From Chryseobacterium pennipullorum (lineage in GTDB: Bacteria > Bacteroidota > Bacteroidia > Flavobacteriales > Weeksellaceae): DNA of 64,000 bases. The translations under genes and the position numbers were made by a program. Below are positions 45,276 to 52,328 of this stretch, piece by piece (the first letter of the stretch is position 1; every line of letters begins with the position of its first letter). The notes beneath the pieces are model-generated. The model did no database searches and was not told the DNA's origin. It saw only the letters and a program-made list of their open reading frames with translations. The stretch covers positions 62,001 through 126,000 of the forward strand of contig NZ_QNVV01000010.1 in the NCBI RefSeq assembly GCF_003384725.1. Reading direction: 5' to 3'.

Positions 45276-45992
45276 TTAGAGAACACTTCTAAGAACTCTC
45301 AGCTTATGGGTGTGCTTATTCATTTCTTTATTGAAAATACCTGTGGAATCCAAAGTATCAATTCTCACCTTTCCTGATGCATGGATAATTTTTTGATTCT
45401 CCAACATGATTCCAACGTGGATAATTTTTCCTTCAGCATTTTCGAAGAAGGCAAGATCTCCCGGCCGGGTCTCTTCTACAAAGGTAAGCGCTTCTCCCAC
45501 CTCAGCCTGCTGTGAGGCATCTCTGGGTAGTTTAACCTCATGAATCTTGTACACCAATTGGGTAAATCCGGAACAGTCTACTGCAAAAAAGCTTTTTCCA
45601 CCCCACAGATAGGGTACGTTTAGGAATTCTCTTGCCGCCATGGCGATGCTTTCCCGGATATCATGACTTCTTCGTGATGCAACAGCGGGAAATTCCACTT
45701 CGGATCCCATCGACAACAACGTTTTCCCGTCATTCATCAGTACTGAAGAAAAATCTTCCGTAACAACAGTCACTTTTCTGCTGGCCAGCTCCTGATCCGT
45801 CACCGGTTTTATCTGTTTGGTATCCATCCAGCCTTCATAGCCATCATAATGCATTTTTATTCTGGTCCAGTTTTTATCAACTTCCAAAATATCAGCGCTT
45901 TCCCCAAACAATATTTCCGTAACGATTTCTGCCCTGTCAGAATTCTCTGCCCGGACCGGTGCTACTGTAACAATACAAATTCCTTTATTCAT
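45276..45992 (-). CDS. NlpC/P60 family peptidase with SH3-like domains
   Basis: The 238-residue protein has no obvious signal peptide from this start. Residues about 1-115 carry SH3-like motifs (ILFGESADILEVDKNWTRIKM, GYEGWMDTKQI), followed by an NlpC/P60 catalytic domain (about 125-238) with the Cys nucleophile in FAVDCSGFTQLVY, the His in KIIHVGIML and a third polar residue further on (HAS). Such enzymes cut peptide cross-links in peptidoglycan (gamma-D-Glu-diaminopimelate bonds). The lack of a signal peptide is odd and suggests a cytoplasmic cell-wall recycling role. Confidence 0.85.
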   Translation of the reverse strand: MNKGICIVTVAPVRAENSDRAEIVTEILFGESADILEVDKNWTRIKMHYDGYEGWMDTKQIKPVTDQELASRKVTVVTEDFSSVLMNDGKTLLSMGSEVEFPAVASRRSHDIRESIAMAAREFLNVPYLWGGKSFFAVDCSGFTQLVYKIHEVKLPRDASQQAEVGEALTFVEETRPGDLAFFENAEGKIIHVGIMLENQKIIHASGKVRIDTLDSTGIFNKEMNKHTHKLRVLRSVL

Positions 45993-46077
45993 TAATTTTC
46001 AATTTAAAGATTGAATAATTTAAAGAGTAAAAATACGATGTGTATCTCTTTAAATGTTTAATCCTTGAATATTTCAG

Positions 46078-46725
46078 TTACTTTCTGCGAAGAAAGTTGA
46101 CTCCATCACGCAAAGGTAAAATAAGATTTTCAAAATCTTCATCTTTTGCAGCTAAATCATTTAATTCCTGAATAGACTGGGTAGACTTCTGCTTTGGATT
46201 TTCTTCCAGTACTTTCCCATACCACAAAACATTATCAAATAAAATCACAGAGCCCGATTGGGTATGAGGTTTAATGAGTCTAAAATACTCTGCATAATTC
46301 TCCTTATCAGCATCTACAAAGATCAGATCATACAGTTCATCCGTTTCTTTCAGAAATTCTTTTGCATCCTGAAGTTTAAAATCAATCTGATTGGCATATT
46401 CACTGGTCTCAAAATACTTTTTCGGCAGATAAGCAAGATCTTCGTTTACATCCAGCGTTGTAATTTTCCCGTCTTTTGCCAATCCTGATGCAAGGCATAG
46501 GGTAGCATATCCTGTGAATGTTCCTATCTCCAAAATACTTTTCGGCTGCAGCATCTGGGAAATAATAGTCAATAATCTTCCCTGCTGGTATCCGGAAATC
46601 ATATGAGGCTGTGTCGTCTTCTGGTAAGTCTCTCTTCTCAGTTTTTTCAGAATTTCGGATTCCGAAGAAGCGTGTGCTTCCAAATATCTGTCCATTTCAG
46701 GATTCTTTTCTTCAAAAAAACTCAT
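46078..46725 (-). CDS. O-methyltransferase (SAM-dependent, class I)
   Basis: The 215-residue protein belongs to the caffeoyl-CoA/catechol O-methyltransferase-like group: SGYQQGRLLTIISQMLQPKSILEIGTFTGYATLCLA holds the SAM-binding motif IGTFTGY, with KITTLDVNEDL (motif II), DLIFVDADKENYAEYF (metal-binding Asp) and VILFDNVLWYGKV. The acceptor is unknown; in bacteria such enzymes methylate catechols or siderophore-like compounds. A -7 box lies 18 bases upstream. Confidence 0.88.
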   Translation of the reverse strand: MSFFEEKNPEMDRYLEAHASSESEILKKLRRETYQKTTQPHMISGYQQGRLLTIISQMLQPKSILEIGTFTGYATLCLASGLAKDGKITTLDVNEDLAYLPKKYFETSEYANQIDFKLQDAKEFLKETDELYDLIFVDADKENYAEYFRLIKPHTQSGSVILFDNVLWYGKVLEENPKQKSTQSIQELNDLAAKDEDFENLILPLRDGVNFLRRK

Positions 46726-46742
46726 ACCATTTTAATTTAAAA

Positions 46743-46750
46743 CAAATTTA
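46743..46750 (-). promoter_or_regulatory. Putative -7 box (TAAATTTG) of the O-methyltransferase gene
   Basis: The minus-strand octamer fits TAnnTTTG and ends 18 bases before the start at 46725. Confidence 0.4.
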
Positions 46751-46793
46751 AGGATTTTAAAGCGAGTTTTTCAATTCAACAAGAAGATACAAA

Positions 46794-46821
46794 AAAAGAG
46801 AGACATTAATCCCTCTCTTTT
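46794..46821 (-). terminator. Rho-independent terminator of the bacteriocin-like peptide gene
   Basis: The 9-bp stem AAAAGAGAG / CTCTCTTTT with a 10-base loop lies 37 bases after the peptide gene's stop. Confidence 0.7.
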
Positions 46822-46857
46822 GCTTAGCCATATCTAAATTTTATCTAAAAAAAATCA

Positions 46858-47013
46858 TTATATCGCTATACAATATTGTCTTATACCAGCACAAACCCAT
46901 CCCGGGCAACACTTTGTCTGTGGGCTGGTACAAAATATCTGTGGATTACACCCTCTAACAGCACCTTGTACAGTTTTCATTTCTACTCTTGAAAGTTTTT
47001 TTAAATTTTTCAT
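46858..47013 (-). CDS. Bacteriocin-like leader peptide with six cysteines
   Basis: The product has 51 residues counted from the ATG at 47011-47013. The frame opens at 47190 but the upstream 59 codons look non-coding, whereas MKNLKKLSRVEMKTVQGA is the leader found on the Chryseobacterium bacteriocin-like small peptides. The processing site is Gly17-Ala18 (the usual pair is Gly-Gly). The core has six cysteines (22, 28, 35, 36, 41, 48), enough for three disulfides, and no other notable motif. No modification or export genes are adjacent; the C39 exporter at 55264-57441 is the only suitable one in the window. The function is unknown. Confidence 0.75.
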   Translation of the reverse strand: MKNLKKLSRVEMKTVQGAVRGCNPQIFCTSPQTKCCPGWVCAGIRQYCIAI

Positions 47014-47225
47014 AATTATTTTGTTTAGTATTAATTTCCTACTCTTTAAGATTTTCGGATACCTCTGTATTATTTCCTTGTATAGAGACTTAAATATACA
47101 TATTCTTTTTGATAGAATTGTAGATTTTTTTGAACTTATTTTATGAATTATCAATAAATTTTTCAAAAGCCATTCAAGAACAAACCTCATCGAATAAAGT
47201 TTCTATCATCAATTATTGTTTCAAA
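47014..47225. other. Intergenic region upstream of the bacteriocin-like gene
   Basis: AT-rich; it should hold the promoter of the peptide gene, but no exact TAnnTTTG was found on the minus strand. Confidence 0.4.
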
Positions 47226-47259
47226 ACCGGGAAAATCCCATATCAATTACCGGGAAAAT
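47226..47259 (+). repeat. Two direct copies of ACCGGGAAAAT upstream of the 51-residue gene
   Basis: The 11-mer occurs at 47226-47236 and 47249-47259, 23 bases apart, just upstream of the -7 box at 47288. The spacing is about two helical turns, as for a regulator binding site. Confidence 0.45.
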
Positions 47260-47287
47260 ACGGATAGTTTTTTTGTGGTATTTGTTC

Positions 47288-47295
47288 TAGATTTG
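47288..47295 (+). promoter_or_regulatory. Putative -7 box (TAGATTTG) of the 51-residue gene
   Basis: The octamer fits TAnnTTTG exactly and lies 36 bases before the ATG at 47332. A -33 TTTG lies too close (12 bases), so activation by a factor bound at the repeats is possible. Confidence 0.5.
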
Positions 47296-47331
47296 CAAGG
47301 ACAATAAGGGGTAAAAACACTAAGAGAGATT

Positions 47332-47487
47332 ATGATTGCAGGAGAAACACAAACTAACCATGAGGATCAAAAAAATGTTCTGCTGAAAAGCAAAGCAAAA
47401 TCTTCTGCCAAAAAAACTAAGACTGAAATATCCAATTCATTTTTACAACGAATTATTTCACTCTTGAAAAAAGAAGAATTAATTTGA
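47332..47487 (+). CDS. Small protein of unknown function (51 residues)
   Basis: A 51-codon frame with ATG at 47332 and TGA at 47485-47487. It is supported by a -7 box upstream and a strong terminator starting four bases after its stop. The product is hydrophilic, with a Lys-rich middle (KSKAKSSAKKTKT) and an amphipathic C-terminal end (FLQRIISLLKKEELI). There is no signal peptide, cysteine or Gly-Gly site. I do not recognise it; nothing of it appears elsewhere in the window. Confidence 0.55.
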   Translation: MIAGETQTNHEDQKNVLLKSKAKSSAKKTKTEISNSFLQRIISLLKKEELI

Positions 47488-47490
47488 TTA

Positions 47491-47525
47491 AAAATAAATC
47501 CCGTTCTCCTTCGGGATTTATTTTA
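47491..47525 (+). terminator. Rho-independent terminator of the 51-residue gene
   Basis: A 12-bp stem AAATAAATCCCG / CGGGATTTATTT with an 8-base loop and T run directly follows the stop codon. Confidence 0.85.
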
Positions 47526-47732
47526 TTTGGTCAATAAGGTTATTGTACATCAGGTAACCCGACTGAAGCCAGATCACACAGAACTCCGATCTGGATTTAA
47601 GCTTTCCAAAAAATATGTCCGACAATTACATCTATTTCCCTTACATCAATTATAGCATAAGCTCCTGCAAAAAAAAGACTGCCTCAAAGTAGAGACAGCC
47701 TGTTTTATATTTTACTGTAAGCTTGTAAGCTA
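47526..47732. other. Intergenic region with a weak hairpin near the ompA end
   Basis: No gene is supported. An imperfect hairpin at 47677-47703 (GACTGCCTC / GAGACAGCC) lies near an A run and could end the OmpA-family message on the minus strand. Confidence 0.4.
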
Positions 47733-48566
47733 TTATTTCTTTGGAGCAATATCCATAAGCTTCATGAATTCATCAAGTTTAGGCATGATGATGATTTCCG
47801 TTCTTCTGTTTTCAGATCTTCCGGAAACACTCATATTGGTAGCTTTCGGATTGTATTCTGAACGCCCGCCTGCTGTCATTCTTGCAGGATCTACTCCAAA
47901 CTGAGTCTGAAGTACTTTAGCAACTGAAGTCCCTCTTAATGCAGAAAGATCCCAGTTATCTCTTGGCAGATTTGGAGAATTCAATGGTGCATTGTCGGTA
48001 TTTCCTTCAATCAATACAGAATATTTATCGTAATCGTTGATTACTTTTGCTACTTTACCCAATACTTCCTGAGCAGCAGGCAAGATGTTGTAATCTCCAG
48101 TTTTGTAAAGCATTTTATCTGAAAGGGAAATCATCACCACCCCTTTCAGTACTTTTACCTGTACATCGTCATCTGATACATTATCCAAAGATCTCTTCAG
48201 CTTGTTAGACAGGGCAAGATTCAAGCTGTCATTTTTAGCATTGTTTGAGATCAGCTGTTTGATATACGAATTGGAAGCATTGATCTCTCCTACCAGTTTG
48301 TCAATATTAGCAGAACTCTTTCCGGTGTTGGAAAGACAGGCATCAAGTGATGATTTTAAAGCATCATGTTGACTTTTAAGTAGGCTGTTCTCCCCTGCCA
48401 ATGCAGAATTCTGAGATTTCAAATCCTGAATTTCTCTTTGTCTTTCTCCGATATTTTCAATACACTGCTTATAGTTTATGCTCAAAGCATCATACTGCTT
48501 CTTGCTGACACAAGATGTCATCCCCAGCGCCATTGCAGAAACTGCTAAAATTTTTAAAATCTTCAT
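47733..48566 (-). CDS. OmpA family lipoprotein
   Basis: The 277-residue product has a lipoprotein signal peptide (GMTSCVSKK; lipobox cysteine about residue 19), a long coiled-coil-like helical stretch (about 35-130), and a C-terminal OmpA domain (about 150-265) with VLIEGNTDNAPLNSPNLPRDNWDLSALRG and RSEYNPKATNMSVSGRSENRRTEII, the peptidoglycan-binding signature. It anchors the outer membrane to peptidoglycan. A -7 box lies 22 bases upstream, and the gene is divergent from tilS. Confidence 0.9.
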   Translation of the reverse strand: MKILKILAVSAMALGMTSCVSKKQYDALSINYKQCIENIGERQREIQDLKSQNSALAGENSLLKSQHDALKSSLDACLSNTGKSSANIDKLVGEINASNSYIKQLISNNAKNDSLNLALSNKLKRSLDNVSDDDVQVKVLKGVVMISLSDKMLYKTGDYNILPAAQEVLGKVAKVINDYDKYSVLIEGNTDNAPLNSPNLPRDNWDLSALRGTSVAKVLQTQFGVDPARMTAGGRSEYNPKATNMSVSGRSENRRTEIIIMPKLDEFMKLMDIAPKK

Positions 48567-48588
48567 AAGTAATCATTTTTAGACTACT

Positions 48589-48596
48589 CAAAGTTA
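48589..48596 (-). promoter_or_regulatory. Putative -7 box (TAACTTTG) of the OmpA family gene
   Basis: The minus-strand octamer fits TAnnTTTG and lies 22 bases before the start at 48566. Confidence 0.45.
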
Positions 48597-48622
48597 GGGA
48601 AATTCAATTGAATTATATCGGT

Positions 48623-48630
48623 TATCTTTG
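48623..48630 (+). promoter_or_regulatory. Putative -7 box (TATCTTTG) of tilS
   Basis: The octamer fits TAnnTTTG and lies 23 bases before the ATG at 48654. Confidence 0.45.
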
Positions 48631-48653
48631 CATAAAAGAAATTCTCAACATAT

Positions 48654-49982
48654 ATGTTGAAAAAATTAAGCTTTATAAATCAATTAGAAAATCTCGTTCA
48701 GCATCCTCATAACCACACCTATCTTCTGGCCGTGAGCGGAGGTGCCGACTCGATGGTTCTGGCCTCTTTATTCCGGGACTTACAGAGTGATTCCCAACAT
48801 TTCCCATTCCGTATTCAGGTGGCTCACATCAACTATAAACTGCGTGGAGAAGATTCAGATCTTGATCAGAAAACAGTACAGGAGTTTTGTGAGAAAAATC
48901 ATATTAAATTTCATCTGTACGAAGTTTCGGAAAAAGATAAAAAGCCGGAAAATTCCATTCAGCTATGGGCCCGGGAGCTCCGTTACAACTTTTTTAAAGA
49001 AATTCAGGAAAAGGAAAACCTTGAATTTCTGGTGACCGCCCATCATCTGAACGATCAGCTGGAAACCTTTATCATTAACCTGTCCAAAGCTTCTGGTATC
49101 AATGGGTTAAGTGGAATTCCTTCTCATGACAATCAAATTCTCCGGCCTCTATTATCATTTTCAAAACAGGAAATTTACAAGTTTGCAGAGGAGAACAGCA
49201 TTGCGTTCAGGGAAGATCTTTCTAATAAAAAAAGTGATTACCTGCGAAATAAAATCAGGAATGAGATTGTTCCGCAATTATTGGAAACCAACACCCATTT
49301 TCTTGAAAATTTCAGAAGAAGTATCGTTTACCTGAACCAGACCAAAGACTTTGTTCAACAGCAAATCTTAGCCATTGAAAAATCAATTACAGTATCTGAA
49401 GCACACCACACCATTGTATCCAAAGAAAAACTGAATCATGAAAGTGATTTTGTAAAGTTTGAGATTTTGAAAAAATATGGATTCAACCGCGAAGAAGAGA
49501 TTCCCAAAATTTTCACAGCTGAAAACAACAGTACTTTCTTCTCCAAAGCTTATCAGTTAATCGTCAATAGGGACGAATTGATTTTCCTTGACAGAAACCA
49601 GGATGAGCAAACCATCAGCGAAATCCTACTGATTAATGATTTTGATCCTTCAGAAGCAAATGTAAACATCGACCTTAAGGCATTTACAGGAGGTCAGTCT
49701 AAAGATTTTGAATGGTATATTGATCCCTCAAAAATCAAATTCCCTTTAATTTTAAGAAAACACCAGGAAGGTGATGAATTTTATCCCACGGGCTTTTCAG
49801 GGAAAAAGAAAGTCTCAAAGTTTTTTAGGGATGAAAAATTATCTGTTGTTGCCAGACAGCAAATCTGGCTCCTTTCTGATGGAAGTCATTCCGTCCTTGG
49901 CATCATTCCATTCAGACAGGACAGACGCTTTTCTGCTGACACCGCTGAAGCATCCGTGAGGCTTTTCTCATTTAATCAATAG
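48654..49982 (+). CDS. tilS: tRNA(Ile)-lysidine synthase TilS
   Basis: TilS joins lysine to C34 of the tRNA-Ile CAU anticodon so that it reads AUA. The 442-residue protein has the PP-loop LLAVSGGADSMVLASL, the HINYKLRGEDSDLDQ, AHHLNDQLETF and NGLSGIP stretches of the catalytic domain, a central helical region and a C-terminal domain with YPTGFSGKKKVSKFFRDEKLS. Its start is at 48654 and it is divergent from the OmpA gene. A decayed copy of its C-terminal part lies at 60050-60271, next to dsbD, 10.3 kb away. Confidence 0.95.
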   Translation: MLKKLSFINQLENLVQHPHNHTYLLAVSGGADSMVLASLFRDLQSDSQHFPFRIQVAHINYKLRGEDSDLDQKTVQEFCEKNHIKFHLYEVSEKDKKPENSIQLWARELRYNFFKEIQEKENLEFLVTAHHLNDQLETFIINLSKASGINGLSGIPSHDNQILRPLLSFSKQEIYKFAEENSIAFREDLSNKKSDYLRNKIRNEIVPQLLETNTHFLENFRRSIVYLNQTKDFVQQQILAIEKSITVSEAHHTIVSKEKLNHESDFVKFEILKKYGFNREEEIPKIFTAENNSTFFSKAYQLIVNRDELIFLDRNQDEQTISEILLINDFDPSEANVNIDLKAFTGGQSKDFEWYIDPSKIKFPLILRKHQEGDEFYPTGFSGKKKVSKFFRDEKLSVVARQQIWLLSDGSHSVLGIIPFRQDRRFSADTAEASVRLFSFNQ

Positions 49983-50188
49983 TCAGATATCATTCTATTA
50001 TTAAATGATCCTGCCTCTGTTATCGTCAATGGACGCCTGTTATACTATGCGATCATTCCTTTATTAACATTTCGTATTCTATTTGTATAGAATTTGTTGC
50101 TGCCACATTTTTTCTTTACATTTATATCATTCAATCTATTTAAATGATACAAATAATTCATTTAAATTGTTAAAATAAAGGAATATCT
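49983..50188. other. Intergenic region, left edge of the inserted block
   Basis: The stretch behind tilS holds no supported gene. It begins the segment that separates tilS from the tilS remnant at 60050. Confidence 0.4.
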
Positions 50189-50215
50189 GTACTAGTACGA
50201 TCACTAATCAGTGAT
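50189..50215. repeat. Two adjacent palindromes upstream of the GNAT gene
   Basis: GTACTAGTAC (50189-50198) is followed by ATCACT-AATC-AGTGAT (50200-50215), both perfect dyads. They could be a regulator site for the GNAT-luxR pair. Confidence 0.3.
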
Positions 50216-50261
50216 ATACAAAGAGATAGCAACCATAAAAACTAAAATTTATACCATAAAA

Positions 50262-50831
50262 ATGTACAAGGCAACTTACAAGGATCGCGAAACAGCCGTT
50301 GATATATTATACAGGGCATTTATCAACATACTTATTCCCAATTCCATCAATTTTGTGGTTAACAAAAGCGGAAGCCGTGAAAAAAGATTAAAGGCACTTA
50401 TGTATTATCAATTCGACATGGCGTTACATGATGGCAGTGTTTTCATCAGTGATGACAGCAAAGGTTGTATTCTGTATCTTGAAGATAGAAGATTTAGTTT
50501 TAAAAAGCTCTGGCTGGAAATTCAGCTGGTCATTCATTGTATCGGAATAAAAAGAATTCCGGATGTTATGGCCCGCGAAAAACTGATAAAAGCCCATCAT
50601 CCCAAAGAAAATTTTGTGCATTTATGGCTCATGGGAGTACTCCCTGAAGCACAAGGCATGGGCATCGGGACTGCCTTACTAAGAGAAACCATGAAAAAAT
50701 ATGCTGAAGAGCTGATTTATGTGGAAACCACCACCCCGGAGAACCTCGAATTCTACAAAAAAAATGGGTTCAACATTTTTCACGAAACTCACGAACTTGA
50801 TTATCCACTATATTTTTTGAGTTATGTTTAA
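50262..50831 (+). CDS. GNAT family N-acetyltransferase
   Basis: The product has 189 residues counted from the ATG at 50262; a GTG at 50211 opens the frame but adds 17 residues of unlikely sequence. The acetyl-CoA site is WLMGVLPEAQGMGIGTALL, with the Q/G-x-x-G-x-G/A pattern, followed by YVETTTPENLEFYKKNGF, both standard GNAT motifs. The substrate is unknown. Its stop overlaps the luxR-type gene by eight bases, so the two form a pair at the left end of the inserted block. Confidence 0.85.
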   Translation: MYKATYKDRETAVDILYRAFINILIPNSINFVVNKSGSREKRLKALMYYQFDMALHDGSVFISDDSKGCILYLEDRRFSFKKLWLEIQLVIHCIGIKRIPDVMAREKLIKAHHPKENFVHLWLMGVLPEAQGMGIGTALLRETMKKYAEELIYVETTTPENLEFYKKNGFNIFHETHELDYPLYFLSYV

Positions 50832-51735
50832 TACCGAAATCTACCCCACTACTGCCGTTTATATTCTTGTTTTTCTGATCTTCATCAGCATCGCTGCCAT
50901 ACAGCTGCTGGCTGACAGAAAAAAGAAAAGAAGCAAGAACTATTATCTACGTTATATTGCAGTCATGAGCTCAGGCGTCACGTATAACTTGGTGGAAGGA
51001 TTACTTCCCGACCAAAAATTCGGAGTCAACATTATCGCGCAGAATATTTTAGCATGGACCATCGGAGTGCTCACCGCCTACCATTATCTGATGTATATTA
51101 AAAATGAATATGACCTCACCCTGTTCAAGAAAAAGATATCGCTTGAAACCATAGGTATTTTCCTGTTACTTATGCTCATCATCCTTTTCATTCTCCCCTA
51201 TACGATCACCCAATCGCTGGAACATTCCAGAATTCTCTTTCTGGGCTTTTTTCTGGCCATATTGTGTCTGATTTTATTGGGCATATTCAAACAGCAGTAC
51301 GAAAAATTCCGGAAACATGAGAGTACAGTCTTCAAGCTTCATGATGTGAATGGATTCCTGGCTTTTATTGGACTGGTCTCTCTACCAACTACCATTTTAC
51401 TTTTTGGTGATAACCAACTGGTAGAGCAAACCGGTTTCAGTTTCGGCTTTTTTGTGATTACAGTAGATTTTTTCTTACACAATCTAAGAAAAACCACAAA
51501 ACAGAAAAAACTATTTCAGGAACTTTCCACCCGGGAATCGGAAATATTAACAATATTATTAAAGAATCCTTCTCTAAAATACTCCGAAATAAGTCAGAAA
51601 TTAAATATTTCTGAAAAAGCACTTTCTTCACATCTCTCCAATATTTATAAAAAAACCGGTCTTCGGAACAAAAAAGAGATCGAAAAATTAAGTACTTCTT
51701 CCCGCGAGCTTCTCATTACTCAATACGAAAATTAA
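50824..51735 (+). CDS. Membrane-bound LuxR-type transcriptional regulator
   Basis: The 303-residue protein has about seven membrane segments in its first 230 residues (near 9-28, 43-60, 70-92, 108-127, 135-158, 175-195 and 203-220), then a C-terminal LuxR/GerE helix-turn-helix (about 238-295: STRESEILTILLKN, then YSEISQKLNISEKALSSHLSNIYKK). The DNA-binding part is thus attached directly to the membrane part, with no kinase or receiver domain, so it could sense a membrane signal and act on nearby promoters. It reads toward the RiPP operon and is its only candidate regulator in the window. Confidence 0.75.
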   Translation: MFNTEIYPTTAVYILVFLIFISIAAIQLLADRKKKRSKNYYLRYIAVMSSGVTYNLVEGLLPDQKFGVNIIAQNILAWTIGVLTAYHYLMYIKNEYDLTLFKKKISLETIGIFLLLMLIILFILPYTITQSLEHSRILFLGFFLAILCLILLGIFKQQYEKFRKHESTVFKLHDVNGFLAFIGLVSLPTTILLFGDNQLVEQTGFSFGFFVITVDFFLHNLRKTTKQKKLFQELSTRESEILTILLKNPSLKYSEISQKLNISEKALSSHLSNIYKKTGLRNKKEIEKLSTSSRELLITQYEN

Positions 51736-51840
51736 ATAGCGCTTTATTTTTACGCAAATACAACACTTTTTTATGTCCTCATTTATCTTTTACACCTCTG
51801 GTATTTATTTTACAAAACACTCATAATCAGCAAAATAAAG
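51736..51840. other. Start of the gap between the regulator gene and the RiPP operon
   Basis: AT-rich, with no clear terminator after the regulator gene. The gap of 317 bases continues with the hexamer cluster and the operon promoter. Confidence 0.4.
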
Positions 51841-51885
51841 CCCTTAAGGGGTACCCTTAGAAAATTTAAGGGTAAATTTAAGGGT
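51841..51885 (+). promoter_or_regulatory. Cluster of five TAAGGG hexamers upstream of the RiPP promoter (candidate operator)
   Basis: Within 45 bases the hexamer TAAGGG occurs three times on the plus strand (51845, 51867, 51879) and twice on the minus strand (51841, 51854). Two perfect tandem copies of AAATTTAAGGGT (51862-51873 and 51874-51885) make up its right half. The cluster ends 20 bases before the -33 box of the RiPP promoter, a suitable place for an activator. The neighbouring LuxR-type protein is the obvious candidate to bind it. Confidence 0.6.
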
Positions 51886-51904
51886 TCTGATGTTGATCAT
51901 TTTA

Positions 51905-51934
51905 TTGTCAGATTAAAGTAATATTCTAGTTTTG
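51905..51934 (+). promoter_or_regulatory. Promoter of the RiPP operon (TTG-N19-TAGTTTTG)
   Basis: TTG at 51905-51907 and TAGTTTTG at 51927-51934 fit the Bacteroidetes boxes with a 19-base spacer. It leaves a leader of about 110 bases before the precursor gene. Confidence 0.6.
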
Positions 51935-52052
51935 AAATAGTGATTAATTTCTACTGTTAAAGTTCAAAACCGGTTCAATAACTATATAGTGAGTCCCAAA
52001 AGTGAAACGACTATAAACTGTCACAGGATATTAATATTTAATTTACAACAAC

Positions 52053-52259
52053 ATGAAAAACATTAAAGTAACACATGACGCTAAAGAGGTACAACATGCT
52101 CTTGAAAACTCAAAAAATGAAATTCTAAAATCTCTTGCTGAGGATTTTAAAGATGGAGATTCATTATCCGGAGGAGAATGGGTGAAAATCAAAACAAAAT
52201 TCTCTAAAGGCGGTACATTAGAACCGGGCACAAGCACAGGGCTGGAAGAAAGCAATTAA
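52053..52259 (+). CDS. RiPP precursor peptide (candidate cyclophane peptide)
   Basis: A 68-residue product, directly before a radical SAM maturase. Residues 1-41 are a charged, helical leader ending in DSLSGG (Gly40-Gly41), which fits cleavage by the C39 exporter encoded downstream. The following 27 residues contain Trp43-Val44-Lys45 and Phe50-Ser51-Lys52, two aromatic-X-basic triplets as in three-residue cyclophane peptides (xye/fxs type), and a Gly/Thr/Ser-rich tail (GTLEPGTSTG) that could be glycosylated. The leader does not match a family that I know. The start is at 52053; the stop is at 52257-52259. The assignment as a precursor rests on context and on these triplets. Confidence 0.75.
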   Translation: MKNIKVTHDAKEVQHALENSKNEILKSLAEDFKDGDSLSGGEWVKIKTKFSKGGTLEPGTSTGLEESN

Positions 52260-52278
52260 TATTTCATTTTCAAATAAC

Positions 52279-52314
52279 AGGGAATGATAATAAAGCAATT
52301 TATTATTGTTCCCT
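52279..52314 (+). promoter_or_regulatory. 16-bp hairpin with GCAA loop between precursor and maturase genes
   Basis: Bases 52279-52294 pair with 52299-52314 over 16 positions; the only two non-Watson-Crick pairs are G-U type in RNA. The loop GCAA (52295-52298) is a GNRA tetraloop. It lies 19 bases after the precursor stop and 14 before the maturase ATG. A short T run follows, so it may end part of the transcripts or protect the precursor message, giving more peptide than enzyme. Confidence 0.65.
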
Positions 52315-52328
52315 TTCTAAAAACAACC

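Noticed and set aside
41467..47320. The 14-mer AGGGGTAAAAACAC near 41,470 and near 47,306
   Set aside because: Shared 14-mers are expected several times by chance in 64 kb of AT-rich DNA, and the two places differ in position relative to their genes.
48645..48660. A 16-bp palindrome covering the tilS start codon
   Set aside because: About one perfect 16-bp palindrome is expected by chance in the window, and it is AT-rich.
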